The notes below the pieces were generated by a model that was not told the DNA's origin, made no database searches, and saw only the letters and a list, made by a program, of their open reading frames with translations. This document shows positions 20,478-32,240 of a stretch of 64,000 nt of DNA, one piece after another. Source of the DNA: Ditylenchus dipsaci (lineage: Eukaryota > Nematoda > Chromadorea > Rhabditida > Anguinidae); NCBI GenBank assembly GCA_004194705.1, contig SADC01001318.1, positions 930,001-994,000 on the forward strand. The letters run 5' to 3'. The translations under genes and the position numbers were made by a program. Each line of letters begins with the position of its first letter. Positions within the stretch are counted from its first letter, which is position 1.

Positions 20478-22514
20478 ATGCCAGGACAAATAAAGACACC
20501 GACCAATCAGAAACTTCTCACGGTATTTCAGCGTTTTGACCTTGTTGAAGTAGGTACCCAATAATTATTTTACAGAATGTGGCAGTGGTTCGAATGAAGA
20601 AAAACGGAAAGAGGTAGCTATATTACCGTATTCGCTCTAATTGCTGCCCCCCCTCTAATTGCCGCCCCTAACCTCAAGTGGTCTGAAAATCCTGTTTTCA
20701 TTTACTGTTCGAGCTGTCTAAAAAGTGCCTGCAAGGGATTTCGAAAATCTAAAAGGCACTTTTTACACAGCTCAAACAGTGAATAAAAACACGAGTTTTG
20801 AAGCATTTGAAGCTTGAAAAAATTGAGTGCTTCTAATTGCCGCCCCGGGCGGCAATTAGAGGAAATACGGTACAGTCAAGTCTCGATATAAGATACACCC
20901 TCGGGACCGGACCAAGTGTAACTTGTATCGAGGTGTATCTCATATCGAGACTAATTTAAGGAGCTTTATTCAACTTGGGACGGACGTAGGTGTATCTTAT
21001 ATCGAGACTTGACTGTATATTCACTATCAAATTTAAAAAAAAAATTATTATGTTTTTTTTTCAGATTTGAGATTGCATGTTACAAGGTAAGGAATGCTGG
21101 TCCAGTCTTCTGACTCTTTTTCTAGTATTCTGTTTTTTAGAACAAGGTGGTCAATTGGCGCGCTAAGACGTAAGAAGTTCACATTATTGCTCACATTTTA
21201 ATCTGTCTTTAGCGAGAAGGATATCAATGAGGTTCTGCAGACACAAAACATCTTCATCAATGTGTCCAAGGGTCAACTGGCTAAGAAGGAGGATTTGGTG
21301 GCTGCATTCGAGACTGAGGACCATTTGAAATCTGCAAGATGGTAATTTACTGCACTTTGTAGGGTTTTAGCATTATGGTCAGCCCTTGATTTTTAGATCT
21401 TGGAGAAGGGCGATTTGCAAGTTTCGGACAAGGAGCGTCAAGTGACGGCAGAGACTTCAATTAAGGTGGATTACCCTTGTATTTCAAGTTATTTGGTTCG
21501 GTTAGCGATAAACTTGCAGGAGATCGCAACTCTTGTGGCAAACATGTGCGTGGATCCAGAAACGAAGCGACCTTATTCATCTGCTGTCATTGAGAAGGCC
21601 CTTCGTGATCAGCATTTTAATTTGAAGGCCAACCGAAATGCTAAACAGCAGGTTTGACCCTTCTCGATGTCGCATATTTTATAGATTTTTGTTTCAGGCT
21701 CTCGAAGCTATTCCGAAACTGCGTGAAGCAATGAGCATTGACAGGTTGGCTTTTGAACTAACTGGTTGCATTAAAAAACTGTACCATATTTTTAGAGCTA
21801 AGATGAGAGTCCGAATATCCGTTCCGGCAAAAGACGCCAAGAATATTCATGAACGTGTGAAGTCCCTGTTCGAAGCAGGTATATTCTGTGTTCTCTCAAA
21901 GAATCTCCTTTTTTTCATGAATAATTTTATAGTTGAGGTCGAAGACTGGGAGAAAGGAGCTCTGGAAATGGTAGTTGTTTATGGAAATGGTAGCTGTGTT
22001 CAAATTAAACACTAATTTTGATTGCAGGTTGGACTTGTGGATCCAGGTAATCTTTTATATTGAACTTCGTCCCTTGGGTTAATAGCAGTGCTGTTCCGGC
22101 GGATATCAATGAGGTGCTGGCGCCGACGCTGCCTTGGAAAAAAACAGCGCCGGCCCGGCGTTGTTTTGGTCTTTTTTCCCCGGCGCTGGGGCCAATGAAA
22201 AATTAAATCGGCGCCTTTTTTTAAAGAGGTCGGCGCTGGCGCCGTGATCAAAGCCTTTTTTTGGAGCCTTTTTTTCAGGAGAAGTCGGTGCCGGTGCTTG
22301 CGCCGACCTCGGCGCTGGAACAACACTCGTTATAAGACCCTGAAAAACAGCCTGGAGATTTTTGAAATTTTCTATGCAACAAGGGGATACTTTTTTAACT
22401 TTAGGAAACTATAAATCTTTGGCCGAAATAGTGCAAGGTGACAAGAAATGCAAAGGCACCGTGGAGCTTCTATCGCTGAAAGTTATCAATGACATCGAAG
22501 TGGAAATATCCTAA
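20478..22514 (+). CDS. SBDS: SBDS ribosome maturation factor, 12 exons
   Basis: SBDS works with the GTPase EFL1 to release eIF6 (Tif6) from the nascent 60S subunit. Exons: 20478-20522, 20576-20613, 21065-21086, 21141-21169, 21213-21341, 21397-21465, 21520-21651, 21698-21744, 21796-21878, 21933-21970, 22028-22046, 22405-22514. They join into about 253 residues (family about 250). Landmarks: start [27 protein letters not shown], the loop [36 protein letters not shown] and [12 protein letters not shown]. All junctions are GT-AG. Exon 5 is one A short in an AAA run (21328-21330): HLK is followed by ICKM only after adding a base. The ATG is the family start; the frame is open upstream but unlike SBDS. 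Confidence 0.97.
20873..21016. mobile_element. Pogo-like MITE in SBDS intron 2
   Basis: TA|CAGTCAAGTCTCGATATAAG ... complement |TA, about 144 bases. TA duplication and CAGT ends fit non-autonomous pogo/Tc1-type elements; the family name is inference from the ends. Confidence 0.7.
22085..22330. repeat. GGCGCC-rich foldback in SBDS intron 11
   Basis: AGTGCTGTTCC at the left and GGAACAACACTCG at the right enclose many GGCGCCGAC-like blocks in both orientations. Its G+C content is far above the surroundings. It fills most of the 358-bp intron. Confidence 0.7.
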
Positions 22515-22603
22515 GAGGGTTGTGTCTCCTGATTGTCTCCAGTGTTCCCAGTCATACATTCATACATTTCTGTGCGGTATGATTCCGCTTGATTAATTTG
22601 CTG

Positions 22604-22609
22604 AATAAA
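22604..22609 (+). terminator. Poly(A) signal AATAAA of SBDS
   Basis: A canonical AATAAA lies about 90 bases after the SBDS stop codon and is followed by a T-rich, GT-containing stretch. This is a plausible 3' end for SBDS; the cleavage site itself cannot be seen. Confidence 0.6.
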
Positions 22610-23559
22610 GTTTATTATGCCGACTTTTATCTCTGATTGGTCGCTTTCATTTGGGCTTAGAGCCTGACGAGTCCTCTGCCGATCTTCACGAAGAGCAAAC
22701 ATATTATTTCTGACTGTCTTTTATCTTGTTTTTCTTCTTTACATGTCAATGCACTTTTTTGGTGGGTTGTTGCCAAATGGTACAAAAAGTGCTTAACGCC
22801 CTACCTTTTTTTTATTAAAAGAGAATGTAGAAGCAAGGTGGATGAGAAAAAATAAGGAAATTACTGATATCGCACGCTTAGTGCTGGCAGGAGTTTCGCA
22901 ATTCGAAAAGTATTGCAGCGGTGCTTATAGTGTCATAAATTTCGGATTTCGATGTCCTTTCAGTAAATACCAATGCATCTTATTTTTGAATCCAGCAGTA
23001 ATTTATTGGTTACTAGCAATTGAGAAGCAACTTTTCGAACTTATAGGGCTCTTACAATGAGCAGGTGTAGGTGGAGGTGTGGGTCGAGGTCGATGTCATG
23101 TTTGTCACGGAAGCTATAAGAGCTTCGTGAATTTCTAATTTAAATATTTAAATATAATTACTTTCTCTTAAAATATCGAGAAAGTAATTAGATCTTATAT
23201 AAGGATCTACTTTTACCATCTTTTGGACATAAACAAAAGAACAAATCATGGTTTCTTATAAACGTTTTTTGTGTCGGACTTTGGGTGCAAAACAACCCCA
23301 AAGTCCATCAGATCAACAAAAGGATTAATACCCCTCCTTATTGACTAGCCACATTTTGTTGTAATATAAGAATGCCCATATGCAACCCTAAATGTTAGGA
23401 ACTATTATGTTTAGTAACGCCCCTTCACATTTCAGACCTATTGACAACAACATTTCCTATCTACAAATATCACAGTAAAAAATATATTTGCTTGTACTAA
23501 TTTATATAATGGTCAAGGGATGTTGTCATTTGCCCCCTAAAGCTACAAAGCGCCTTTTT

Positions 23560-23760
23560 AGGGAGTGCGTGCGCATCATGCAACTCAAGCCATCCCAAGC
23601 TACCTGCGCCCCGAAGGAGGCGCAGGGGGCTTGAGAGTTAGAGATGCGCGCACTCACTTACCTTAGACATGATTCCGAGAAGTACTCTTGATCAAAAAAT
23701 GCGTATAGTGTATCTTTTTGCCACGGCCCAGTTGAAAAACATGGTGACGCAGTCGAAGAA
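23560..23760. repeat. Palindromic module P (GTGAGTGCGCGCATCTCTAAC), copy 1
   Basis: A hairpin built from GTGCGTGCGCATCATGCAACTC and GAGTTAGAGATGCGCGCACTC around CTGCGCCCCGAAGGAGGCG, followed by TTACCTTAGACATGATTCCG. Other copies are at 30722, 31880, 42460, 42740, 43335 and 54290-54680. Confidence 0.75.
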
Positions 23761-24802
23761 TACATATATTTACTTTTCTATTATTCTGCCATAAAAGTGG
23801 CCCCTTTTATTCCCTTCCCCTCTCAATAAGCCTTAATCCCTTTAAAATTCAAAAGGCGCCAATTTAAAAAGTTTTTTTTTCAAAATTTTCTAAAATTTTA
23901 CCTTGGGGACCAAGGCAAATCCCAAAAAAATTGTTTCACTTTCACAGAATCTGATGATCATTTTCCGTAAAAATCCGGTCGAGAAACACCGGTTTTTGAA
24001 AATTCACCTCGAAAGTGGGTCAGCCGTGGGGGGGGCCAAGTAAAGTGTTACCGTATATTTTGCATCACAATTCTGTAAAATGATTTCCTAGGTGAAATTA
24101 AAATTTATAAACGCATGTAAAAAAAGATTTGAGGTATTGTTTATAAAAATGGCTTAATCGAGCACGGGTGAAAGTCCGGTGGATGTTTTCAATTTGAATT
24201 GAAAACATCGCCCAGGGCGAGGTAAACTTTTGTTCATGGTTAGTTTTTTTTAAACACCTCTCCTAGACCTAATTTTACACGCTGAGCACGAATCCGATAT
24301 TGTTTTTGCCATTAGACTTAAATAAACAGCTTAAGAAATTAGAACTCAATCTTGTATGTGAAATCAGCTCGAGACAACAAACATGTGAACAAATGCAAAA
24401 GGTTCAACTTGAATATTTTTTTGTAAAATATTTTCTAACTTTACAATGAGTTTTTAAAAAGAAGGGCAGTTTTATAAGCGTATCGGGCATGCCGAATACG
24501 AATCTGGTGTCAAAATTTTGATCTTGACCAGCGAGGCAAAAGTATTATAAAACAAAGTACTACAAAAGTATTATATTTAAATAACTTTCTGGTTTTTGGG
24601 GCTTTTGAAATTTGCGCCTTTCTTTTTATTTTATCTTTCTACAGTCTATGACATTTAATAAAGCCAGTCCTAATTTTGTGCAGGTACATTCGACGCCTAA
24701 GGCTCCACCTAAATTAAAAAAAGTTAAAAAACGAGAAAATAGCCAAAAATAAATTAAATTCAAAGGGCGCGAATTCAAACCAAAAGATACAAAAAGTAGG
24801 GT

Positions 24803-25308
24803 TGGGTAATTCTCCGGAGAAATACTTTCCGGGTAATTACCCGGGTAATTACCGGTAATTACCCGGAAAGCGGAGAAATACTATTTGCTGATACCTAAAC
24901 AATCTGGATGGTACTTAAACCGCCGGTATGGTACCCAAACCACCGGTATGGTACCCAAATCACCTGGATAGTGCCCAAACCATCTGGATGTTACCCGAAC
25001 CACCTGGATGGTACCCAAATCACATGGATGGTACCCAACCATCTGGATATCACCCAAACACCTGGATGTTACCCGAACCACCTGGATGGTACCCAAATCA
25101 CATGGATGGTACCCAAACCCCCTGGATAGTTCCCGAATCATCTGGATATCACTCAAAACAGGTGGTTTGGGTACCATTCAGGTGGTTTGGGTACCATCCA
25201 GATGGTTTAGGTACCAGCAAATAGTATTTCTCCGCTTTTCGGGTAATTACCGGTAATTACCCGGGTAATTACCCGGAAAGTATTTCTCCGGAGAATTACC
25301 CAACCCTA
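24803..25308. mobile_element. Foldback element with an internal 20-bp minisatellite
   Basis: The terminal arms of about 95 bases (GGGTTGGGTAATTCTCCGG at the left; CCGGAGAATTACCCAACCC at the right, with GGTAATTACCCGG inside) enclose about 13 copies of a unit close to ACCTGGATGGTACCCAAATC, turning to its complement near 25160. The open frames on both strands follow the repeat and are not genes. Confidence 0.85.
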
Positions 25309-26035
25309 GTCTGTCCGCACTGTTTAAGCGTTCATTTCCTTTCGAGACCAAACATTTCTTTTCTTAGTCAATCTAGCTATATAACCAAATTTTTCAGTCA
25401 TTTCATTCATTCTCAGGTTTTGTGGTGTGACAGGCGGTCGTATCTGCTCTGTTCACTCCAAGCTCAGTGGTCAGTGGCTTGGAGTGGAGAGGGTGGGCAT
25501 CAGGCCTACATTTCAAAAAATTTCGAGTTGTTTCAAATTATTTTTGACTTTTTTCGATTTTTTTATTTTTTTTCGAGTACAATCAAAATTTGTCATGTAT
25601 AATGGTTGAATATTTTCAATTGGCTGAATTGGTCAATATATCCATTTGAATCAGTTCAACTGGCTTCATTGGTCAATTCATCCATTTGAATCGATTCGAC
25701 TGGCTTGATCGAATTCATTCATCCAATCATGCCTCTGCCATATGATATCCAATAGCCTTCTGATATTTATTCAATTGATCATTGAATCATTCGCCTTCAC
25801 CTCTCCATCATCTAATTGATCGACCCATTTCCTATCATTCACAGGCCTACAACCCTCTACAATCCAATACTCAATCATACACAACCCTTACTGTGCAACT
25901 CTTCACTTTTCAGCTTCCAATCATCGTTGGGTCTTTATAATCTGAATTGTTACAATCATCAGGCCTCTACAATACAAGAACTTGAAGAGGAGTGTAGAAA
26001 AGTGGGAGAGGGAAGAAGGATAATAAATTAAATGC

Positions 26036-26073
26036 CCCGGGCTGGCCCGCGAATGCGGGGCCTGAAAACTAGT
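26036..26073 (+). mobile_element. Second Helitron-like 3' terminus
   Basis: The hairpin GGCCCGCGAATGCGGGGCC is followed by TGAAAACTAG and then T. It shares AAAACTAG|T with the Helitron ending at 18268. The 5' end was not found; the repeats of CATTTGAATC..TTCAACTGGCTT in 25600-25760 may belong to it. Confidence 0.55.
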
Positions 26074-27059
26074 TACTGACTAACTGCAATGACTAATTAT
26101 AGGTACTCAGGTGGAAGTTCCTAGGTAGTAGTACCTGGTTATTGGTACCTAATGCTGAAGTGTTATCAAAAAATACCCTGCAAAATAGCATCTTAATGTT
26201 ATCAAACCTTCTTTAGAGTGCTCGCATTAGTGCAAAAAACAGGTTTTGGAACTTGAAAAATATGTAAAAGAATTTCACACCAAATGGACCACCACTTGGT
26301 TTGGTTGGTGTGTGGATTATCCAATGGATTATATTCATTGTCCGATTTCCAAAATGCTATAAAGTTGACTTTATCTCGGTAATTTGTGAAATCTTGTCCA
26401 GATTTTTTTAACACAAAGATTTGCTCAAATGAATGTCTAGGCATCTGATCTGACATTAATACAATACAAACCGCAATACTATCAACGTCAGTCCCCAAAC
26501 TTTTCTAAGTCAAAGGGTTATATTTTCACTATTTCAGGAGATGATTTTGCAACATTCAAAGTAAAATCAATCAAATTGAGCTTATGCGGTCACTTTATTG
26601 GAGAGACCCATATATCTAAGTTTAACTGTGTCCATTGTACCTTTTTAGATTGTGTTTCTGTAATTTCCCTGGAAAAAGTCAAGTTTTTGGCCAGAAGTTG
26701 TTTTGGTTAAAAATGGGTTTCCGGCAGAAAAGTTTTACAAACATCTTTTCTTATAATTTTACGGCATAATAATATCTTCTAAATTATTAAAAATCTCGAC
26801 TTTCGGCAAAAACAGGTGGAAAATAATTTATCCGTATTTCAGTCCTTAAAACGGTCCGTGTTTGCAGCCCGTTTTACGGACATGGCCCATTGGGTGCGGC
26901 CCATAAGAGCGATAAAGCCCATCTGACTGGAATTCTGATCCGCTCAATGGATTTTTCTCGCAAAAATTTAACCGCTTCTTAGTAAACCACCCAAAAACAA
27001 TTTTATCCCCAAAAAACATACTTTATGTGTTAGAAAAATAAAAGGGAATGGAGGATTAC

Positions 27060-27215
27060 AACTGAAAAAATTTGCACCAAAAAAGCCAATTTGCTCCAAA
27101 AAAGTCTTTTGCCCCAAACAAAAGTCTCTTTGCTCCAGAAAAAAGTCTTTTTGACCCCAAAAAAGTCGTTTTGCGCCAAAAAAAAGTCTTTTTGCTCCAG
27201 CTAAAAAGCTTTGTC
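27060..27215. repeat. TTTGCTCCAAAAAAGTC tandem repeat
   Basis: About seven units of 20-25 bases with variants CCCC/CTCC/GCGCC before the A run. No coding role. Confidence 0.7.
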
Positions 27216-27359
27216 CATTTTGAGAATAGAATGAAGAACATATAATACCTCTGTTTTACCGTTTATCATAAGCTATAGCCTGGAATTTTTGCAATTTTTC
27301 AAAGAAATTCGTTGAAAATGTTAGAGCCCTATAATTTTAGTAAAATCATGGTGTTATTT

Positions 27360-27470
27360 GCATCCGCGCAATTTGATTTCGGCGCAATTTGCATTTGCGC
27401 ATTTTCCATTTGCGCAATTTGAACTTTACGCAATCTAAATATGCGCAATTTGAAATTGCGCAATTGCTCG
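27360..27470. repeat. GCGCAATTTGMA tandem repeat
   Basis: Seven to eight degenerate 12-16-base units (GCGCAATTTGATTT, GCGCAATTTGCATTT and similar), ending in a self-complementary AATTGCGCAATTGC. Confidence 0.7.
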
Positions 27471-28718
27471 CTGCTTCTTTTTGCAGGCTGCTCTTAGGCA
27501 AGTCATCACTGATTTGTAGCTCCACTCAATGGCTACAAATCAAGTGGTAATTTGCCTATGAGTGGCTTGCAAAAAGTGGCCCAAAACACAATGCCACAAA
27601 CACGATTTTGAACAAGGGGAATGTCATTCTATTAGAAGTCTTACGGTAAATTTCTGGCTCTCTTTTTTGTCTTAGCTGTCATCCTTTTTATCTCAACTTA
27701 GCTATCTTCTCTTTTGTTCTTATTTTCAGAATTTGGTTAATCATCCTCATTTGCATTGATACTTTTTATGCTTCTTGAAATCGTTTGCTTCAAACCCAAC
27801 AAACTTTGGTTTGAACAAACCTCTCAAACGATTTGTTCAAACCAAATTTTGCTTCAAACCCGATTTTGTCGTAATTTTGGGGTTTGTGACCTATATCTCA
27901 GATCAGATAAATTATTTTGCAAAGCTGTTTCTAGCGTTTTCTCAAATCTCACAAGCTCTGCCGATTCCACTTTTCGGATTGCGGAAATTCAAATAGAAAA
28001 TATATGATAAAGTGGACACTATTTGAATTTCCGCCACAATTTCCGTATCATGGTTTTTCGGCAACTTCGGGTAACCCATTCTCCGCAACCTTTCAAAGAA
28101 CCTGTACTTATCAGCAGCACTTTATAAAATTACTTCGGGTGTTCTGCAAGAATCGTCAAAAAAACTGTCAATGAAGTCTTTGGAAAAACACTACTTGATG
28201 TTCCATGGTTAGATAGGTATTTGACTGGACGAGGGAGCCTTGACCAGGTGTATATATTTTTGTCACTTTTTAATTTAGCTTTTTTGTTTTTTTCGTGAAC
28301 CAGAGCTCAACTTTGGTTTTGAAAAATTGGGGGCCTTAGTATAGAATCAGGGGGTTTTCGCCTTGGTCCCCTGTTGTTTATTTAATGCGTTTTTAGGATT
28401 GGGCAACGGCGCTAGCCGGAGCCGGTTCGGCGGGGCGACGGTCAATTCCCCTCTTCAAAGTCTCCCTCTACAAATCCTCCCTCGGTGAATTCCCCCTCCG
28501 ACAAATTATCCCTCTGGTAAATCCAATTTGTCTTGAGAGGATTTTTTATCCGAATAAATTTTATTTCTTGTGGTTCTTACCCTTTCTTTGATGCTCTCAT
28601 AGCTCCAGTTGAAAAACATTGCTAATTTCTGTCTTGTCCTCTTTCTTCTTCCTGTTTTGTAATACATTTTGTTTTCAATAATTGATTTTACTGTTTTAAA
28701 TATTTGTTTTAGTTCAAG

Positions 28719-29757
28719 ATGGAGGTGCTTTCAAACGAGAAAAACAAGCCGATGGGGCATTTCGAGGATTATCTTTACTGGCGAAAACAGCAGAAAGGAG
28801 AACGAACTTACTGGCACTGCATATTTGCAGAGTCACAGCTGATGGAAGATCGGAAAGCAAATTCCCAGGTTGTTTTAAGATCTTCTAAATGTTTTGCGGT
28901 TTCGATGATCTGTCTATACAGGTAGAGCTTCAACCGTGCATGGTACAGTGAAAGTAACGATGACTCGCAATCACTACGCAGACAAGACCAAGGTCGAACT
29001 GAAACGATTGCAGGCAGAAGTGCAGAAGCAAGCCGAGGAGAGCAAAGAAGCGCCCCGTGCAATCATAGGAGACAGCATGGAATTGGTCAGCCGACATTCT
29101 AAGCCGCTCATTCGTCGATCGCTAACGTCCAGAAACATTTGCAATATCCGACACTAGACTAACCTAGAGCCAGCAAATCCCCAGTCGCTGATTGATTTGA
29201 AGGTTAGTAGACTGTTTTTCGAAAAGCTCAAAGCAAAAGCCATTCAGATTCCCGAGAAATTCACTAAACTGGGTGGAGAGGAGTTCCTTAAATTTGATGG
29301 ATTGCACAAAAATAAATGAATTCAAGTATTTGCTTCAAGGTCTTTACCACGGTTGCCCCACCCAACAAGAAGTGGGGCGCAGATGCTACTTTTGATCAAA
29401 CACCTTTGCTTTTTCGACAGCTATTGATTATCTTTGTTAGGCTTAGGCACACTTACGTTCCGATGATCTTTGTTCTCATGACTCAGCGAAAAGCCGAATT
29501 CTACTCGTTTGTTCTTAAAAACTCAAAGAAATGCGTCCTAATTTGTGTCCAACAAGTATCGTCGTAGATTTTGAGTGAGCGGAGTGGAATACTTTTGAGG
29601 TTCAATTTTCGGTAATATTACTTTTGACTGCGAAGTTTTTCTTTGCCGATATTCAAAATGTTTATCTAGTCGCGTGCCATTTTACTTCAATGAAGCTCAA
29701 ATAGATGGAATCCGAAACAAAATGATAAAAGAAATCCTTTGGAATCTTGATAGTAGT
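28719..29757 (+). pseudogene. Decayed FLYWCH / MULE-type transposase relic
   Basis: The first exon (28719 to about 28868) reads MEVLSNEKNKPMGHFEDYLY then WRKQQKGERTYWHC, the YxxYW...YWxC start of a FLYWCH zinc finger. After a short intron, GRASTVHGTVKVTMTRNHYAD gives the His end, followed by a helical stretch LKRLQAEVQKQAEE. Further fragments NPQSLIDLK, IPEKFTKLGGEEFLKFDG, TYVPMIFVLMT and SRVPFYFNEAQIDGIRNKM resemble Mutator-like (MULE) transposases found with FLYWCH domains. The reading is broken by an in-frame TGA after HKNK (about 29317) and by frame changes. The second zinc-binding Cys is not visible. I treat it as a dead element. Confidence 0.65.
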
Positions 29758-30100
29758 ACATGGGCCAATATCCAGACAACAAAGGATGCCGCCATTGTGA
29801 CCCATACCTATGGGCACTTTCAAAGAGACGCCTAAACCTATGGGGCACTTTCGATCCGGAGTGGGCGGAGCCTAAAGCACTCCCTCAAAACCAAAAGCAC
29901 TACCCTCAAAAAATGTTAACACCTATGGGGAGTTTTCATTTGATGTGCCCTTGGTAGTGGTTTTGAGGGAGTGCTTTAGGCTCCGCCCACTCCGGATCGA
30001 AAGTGCCCCATAGGTTTAGGGCGTCTCTTTGAAAGTGCCCATAGGTATGGGTCACAATGGCGGCATCCTTTGTTGTCTGGATATTGGCCCATGTACTACT
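29757..30100. repeat. Long palindrome next to the MULE relic
   Basis: Arms of about 150 bases: TACATGGGCCAATATCCAGAC ... CACTCCCTCAAAACC at the left, and the exact-looking complement to GGATATTGGCCCATGTACTA at the right, separated by about 50 bases. CCTATGGGGCACTTTC recurs within each arm. Confidence 0.85.
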
Positions 30101-30479
30101 CTTGATGTAACTTCGAATATGATTTTCAATTGTAAACCTAGCATTTCTCTTAGCTTTTTCTCGTAAATCCTGCATTTTTCTGTTGTTTCTGAATGAATAT
30201 TACATCGGTTGAAATTCTTGGCCACTGGCTTCAGCTCGTGAATTCATAATTTTCGTTGCTCGTAAATCCAGCATTTTTATAAACCTGCATGTCGTTAAAA
30301 AGGGTTGAAATACCTTTGGAGGTGACGCCTAAAAAAATGCCAACCAAATGAAGCGGGTGCACGACCCGGTGGTGCTGCGATGGAACTTCATAAACTTTTT
30401 CAACACGCAATACCACTTATTTCATATAATTAAAATTAAAAATTGAAAATTACAGAGCAGAAATCTGACGCTGCTTGCA

Positions 30480-32240
30480 TATACCCCCCCCCCAAATCAA
30501 CTTTTTTAAAAGTGTTTTAAAACACCCTATATCGACTCAAAATCTCCTCAGGAGTTTAAAAAAGACATTATTTTTGAGTTCTGGTCAATGAAAAATTAAG
30601 TTTTGGGCACTTTTGAATTTCGACTTTTTACCTGTTTTATCATGTTTTGGTCACTGGAACTGGGCAAAAATAGTCTCTAAATGCATTTTTGATCAAAAGT
30701 CTTGCTCGGAATTAAGTCAAAGGTAAGTGAGTGCGCGCATCTCTAACCAACCAAGCCACCTGCGCCCCCTTTGGGTCGCAGGTGCTTGGTTGCTTGGGGT
30801 TGAGATGCGCACACCCACATACCTCAGACGCAAATCACTCGAAAGTGACTCTGGATGCATAAAAAATGTATGCATACTAGAGTTTCTTTATGCCGTAGGC
30901 CCCAGTCAACAAAACTATGTTCAACATCTTCCTTTTTGTTTAAAATTTGTCCCTTTTTTGGTCCGTTTCCACCCAAATACAGACCTAAATTCCTTTAAAA
31001 ATGGTCAAAATGGGTAGTTTTTGGTGATCCCAAAACTCAGTTTTTTATTGACCAGAACTCAAAAATAATGCCTTTTTTGAACTCCTGAGGCCAATTTAGG
31101 TCGATATAGGGTGTTTGGAAACATTTTAAAAAAAGTTGATTAGGGGGGGGGGGGTATATGCAAGTAGCGCCAGAAATCTGCTTTCCACTTCAATCTGTAC
31201 AAAGTTAGGCGAAACGTAGTGTAGTACTTATAGCATATAAAAACTTACATAAGCATGACTACCCACTCTCCTAGAAAATCTATTCATTAAACTGACATGC
31301 CTAGCCACTTTCCTGGCTTTTTTCTCATGTATCTTGACCACTAAGGGTAGATCTGGTCTGTTTGAAGTGAATAAGGACAATTGAGGTTGGAACTTTGATA
31401 AAAAAATCCTCTCAAGACAAATTTGGAGGCGGAATTCGTAAAGGACGAATTTGAAGAGGGGGATTCCACCTACAGCCGGTTCGGGCCACTGAAATTTAGC
31501 TCCATGATCTTCGATGATCTTTAAATGACCAAAACCATGATACCCTATACCCCACCCCCATGGTCCATTAATTTTCATGTCACTTTGTTTGTGTTTTAAT
31601 GATTTTTAGTTTATCATGGCTCTGAATTTTGTCCAAACCCATGATATCCCCAAAGGATCAAATTTCATTTATTCAAACCTGACAACAACAACAACCAACT
31701 AATCATCCAGTGCACATTCCTCAACAATATCTTCCTCATCGACATCCTCACTGGCTTCTTCTTTTGGATCATAATAGATGCCATTTTTGTACAAAAAGAA
31801 AGATGTTGAACATAGTTTTGTTGACTGGGCCTACGGCATAAAGAAACTCTGGTATGCATACATTTTTTATGCATCCAGAGTCACTTTCGAGTGATTTTCG
31901 TCTAAGGTATGTGGGTGTGCGCATCTCAACCCCAAGCAACCAAGCCCCCTGCGCCCCCGAAGTGGCCGCAGGGGCTTGGTTGGTTAGAGATGCGCGCACT
32001 CACTTACCTTAGACATAATTCCGAGCAAGACTCTTGATCAAAAATGCATTTAGATGCTCTTTTTGCCCGGCTCCAGTGAGCAAAACATGGTAAAACCGTC
32101 AAATTTTTTCTTGAAATTTAAAAATGCCCAAAACTCAATTTTTTATTGACCAGAATTCAAAAATAATGTCTTTTTTGAACTCCTGAGATGATTTTAGGTT
32201 GATATAGGGTGTTTGGAAACACAAACACAGAGGAAACACA
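30480..32240. repeat. Cluster of modules P and Q between MULE relic and KIF5
   Basis: Module Q (TTTAAAACACCCTATATCGAC ... AAAAATAATGTCTTTTTTGAA) occurs at about 30490, 31030 (inverted) and 32110 (inverted). Module P occurs at 30722 and 31880-32010. Between them are CTCGAAAGTGACTCTGGATGC tags. Modules face each other as if from nested foldbacks. No gene. Confidence 0.65.

Larger units (their letters stand above)
22515..28718. other. Gene-poor stretch after SBDS
   Basis: Beyond the SBDS poly(A) signal I recognise no gene. It holds the repeat modules listed separately, a GATAAATTAT-type AT-rich stretch, a TTTGCTCCAAAAAAGTC tandem (27060-27215), a GCGCAATTTGAAATT tandem (27360-27470) and a CAAACGATTTG / TTTGGTTTGAACAAA patch (27780-27865). 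A 72-codon open frame at 22842-23060 matches nothing I know. Confidence 0.5.

Noticed and set aside
22842..23060. Small protein-coding gene (72 codons)
   Set aside because: No recognisable domain, no splice partner or conserved context; length is within chance for AT-rich sequence.
24881..25256. Overlapping open frames on both strands with repeated WYPNHLDGTQ-like units
   Set aside because: They merely translate a 20-bp minisatellite in several frames; no start context, splice sites or homology.
27060..27470. CRISPR-like repeat arrays
   Set aside because: Units are degenerate, lack unique equal-length spacers and cas genes, and lie in an animal genome.
30231..30416. Minus-strand 61-codon frame (EVPSQHHRVVHPLHL)
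   Set aside because: It sits beside the MULE palindrome and could be transposon debris, but I cannot match it to any family.
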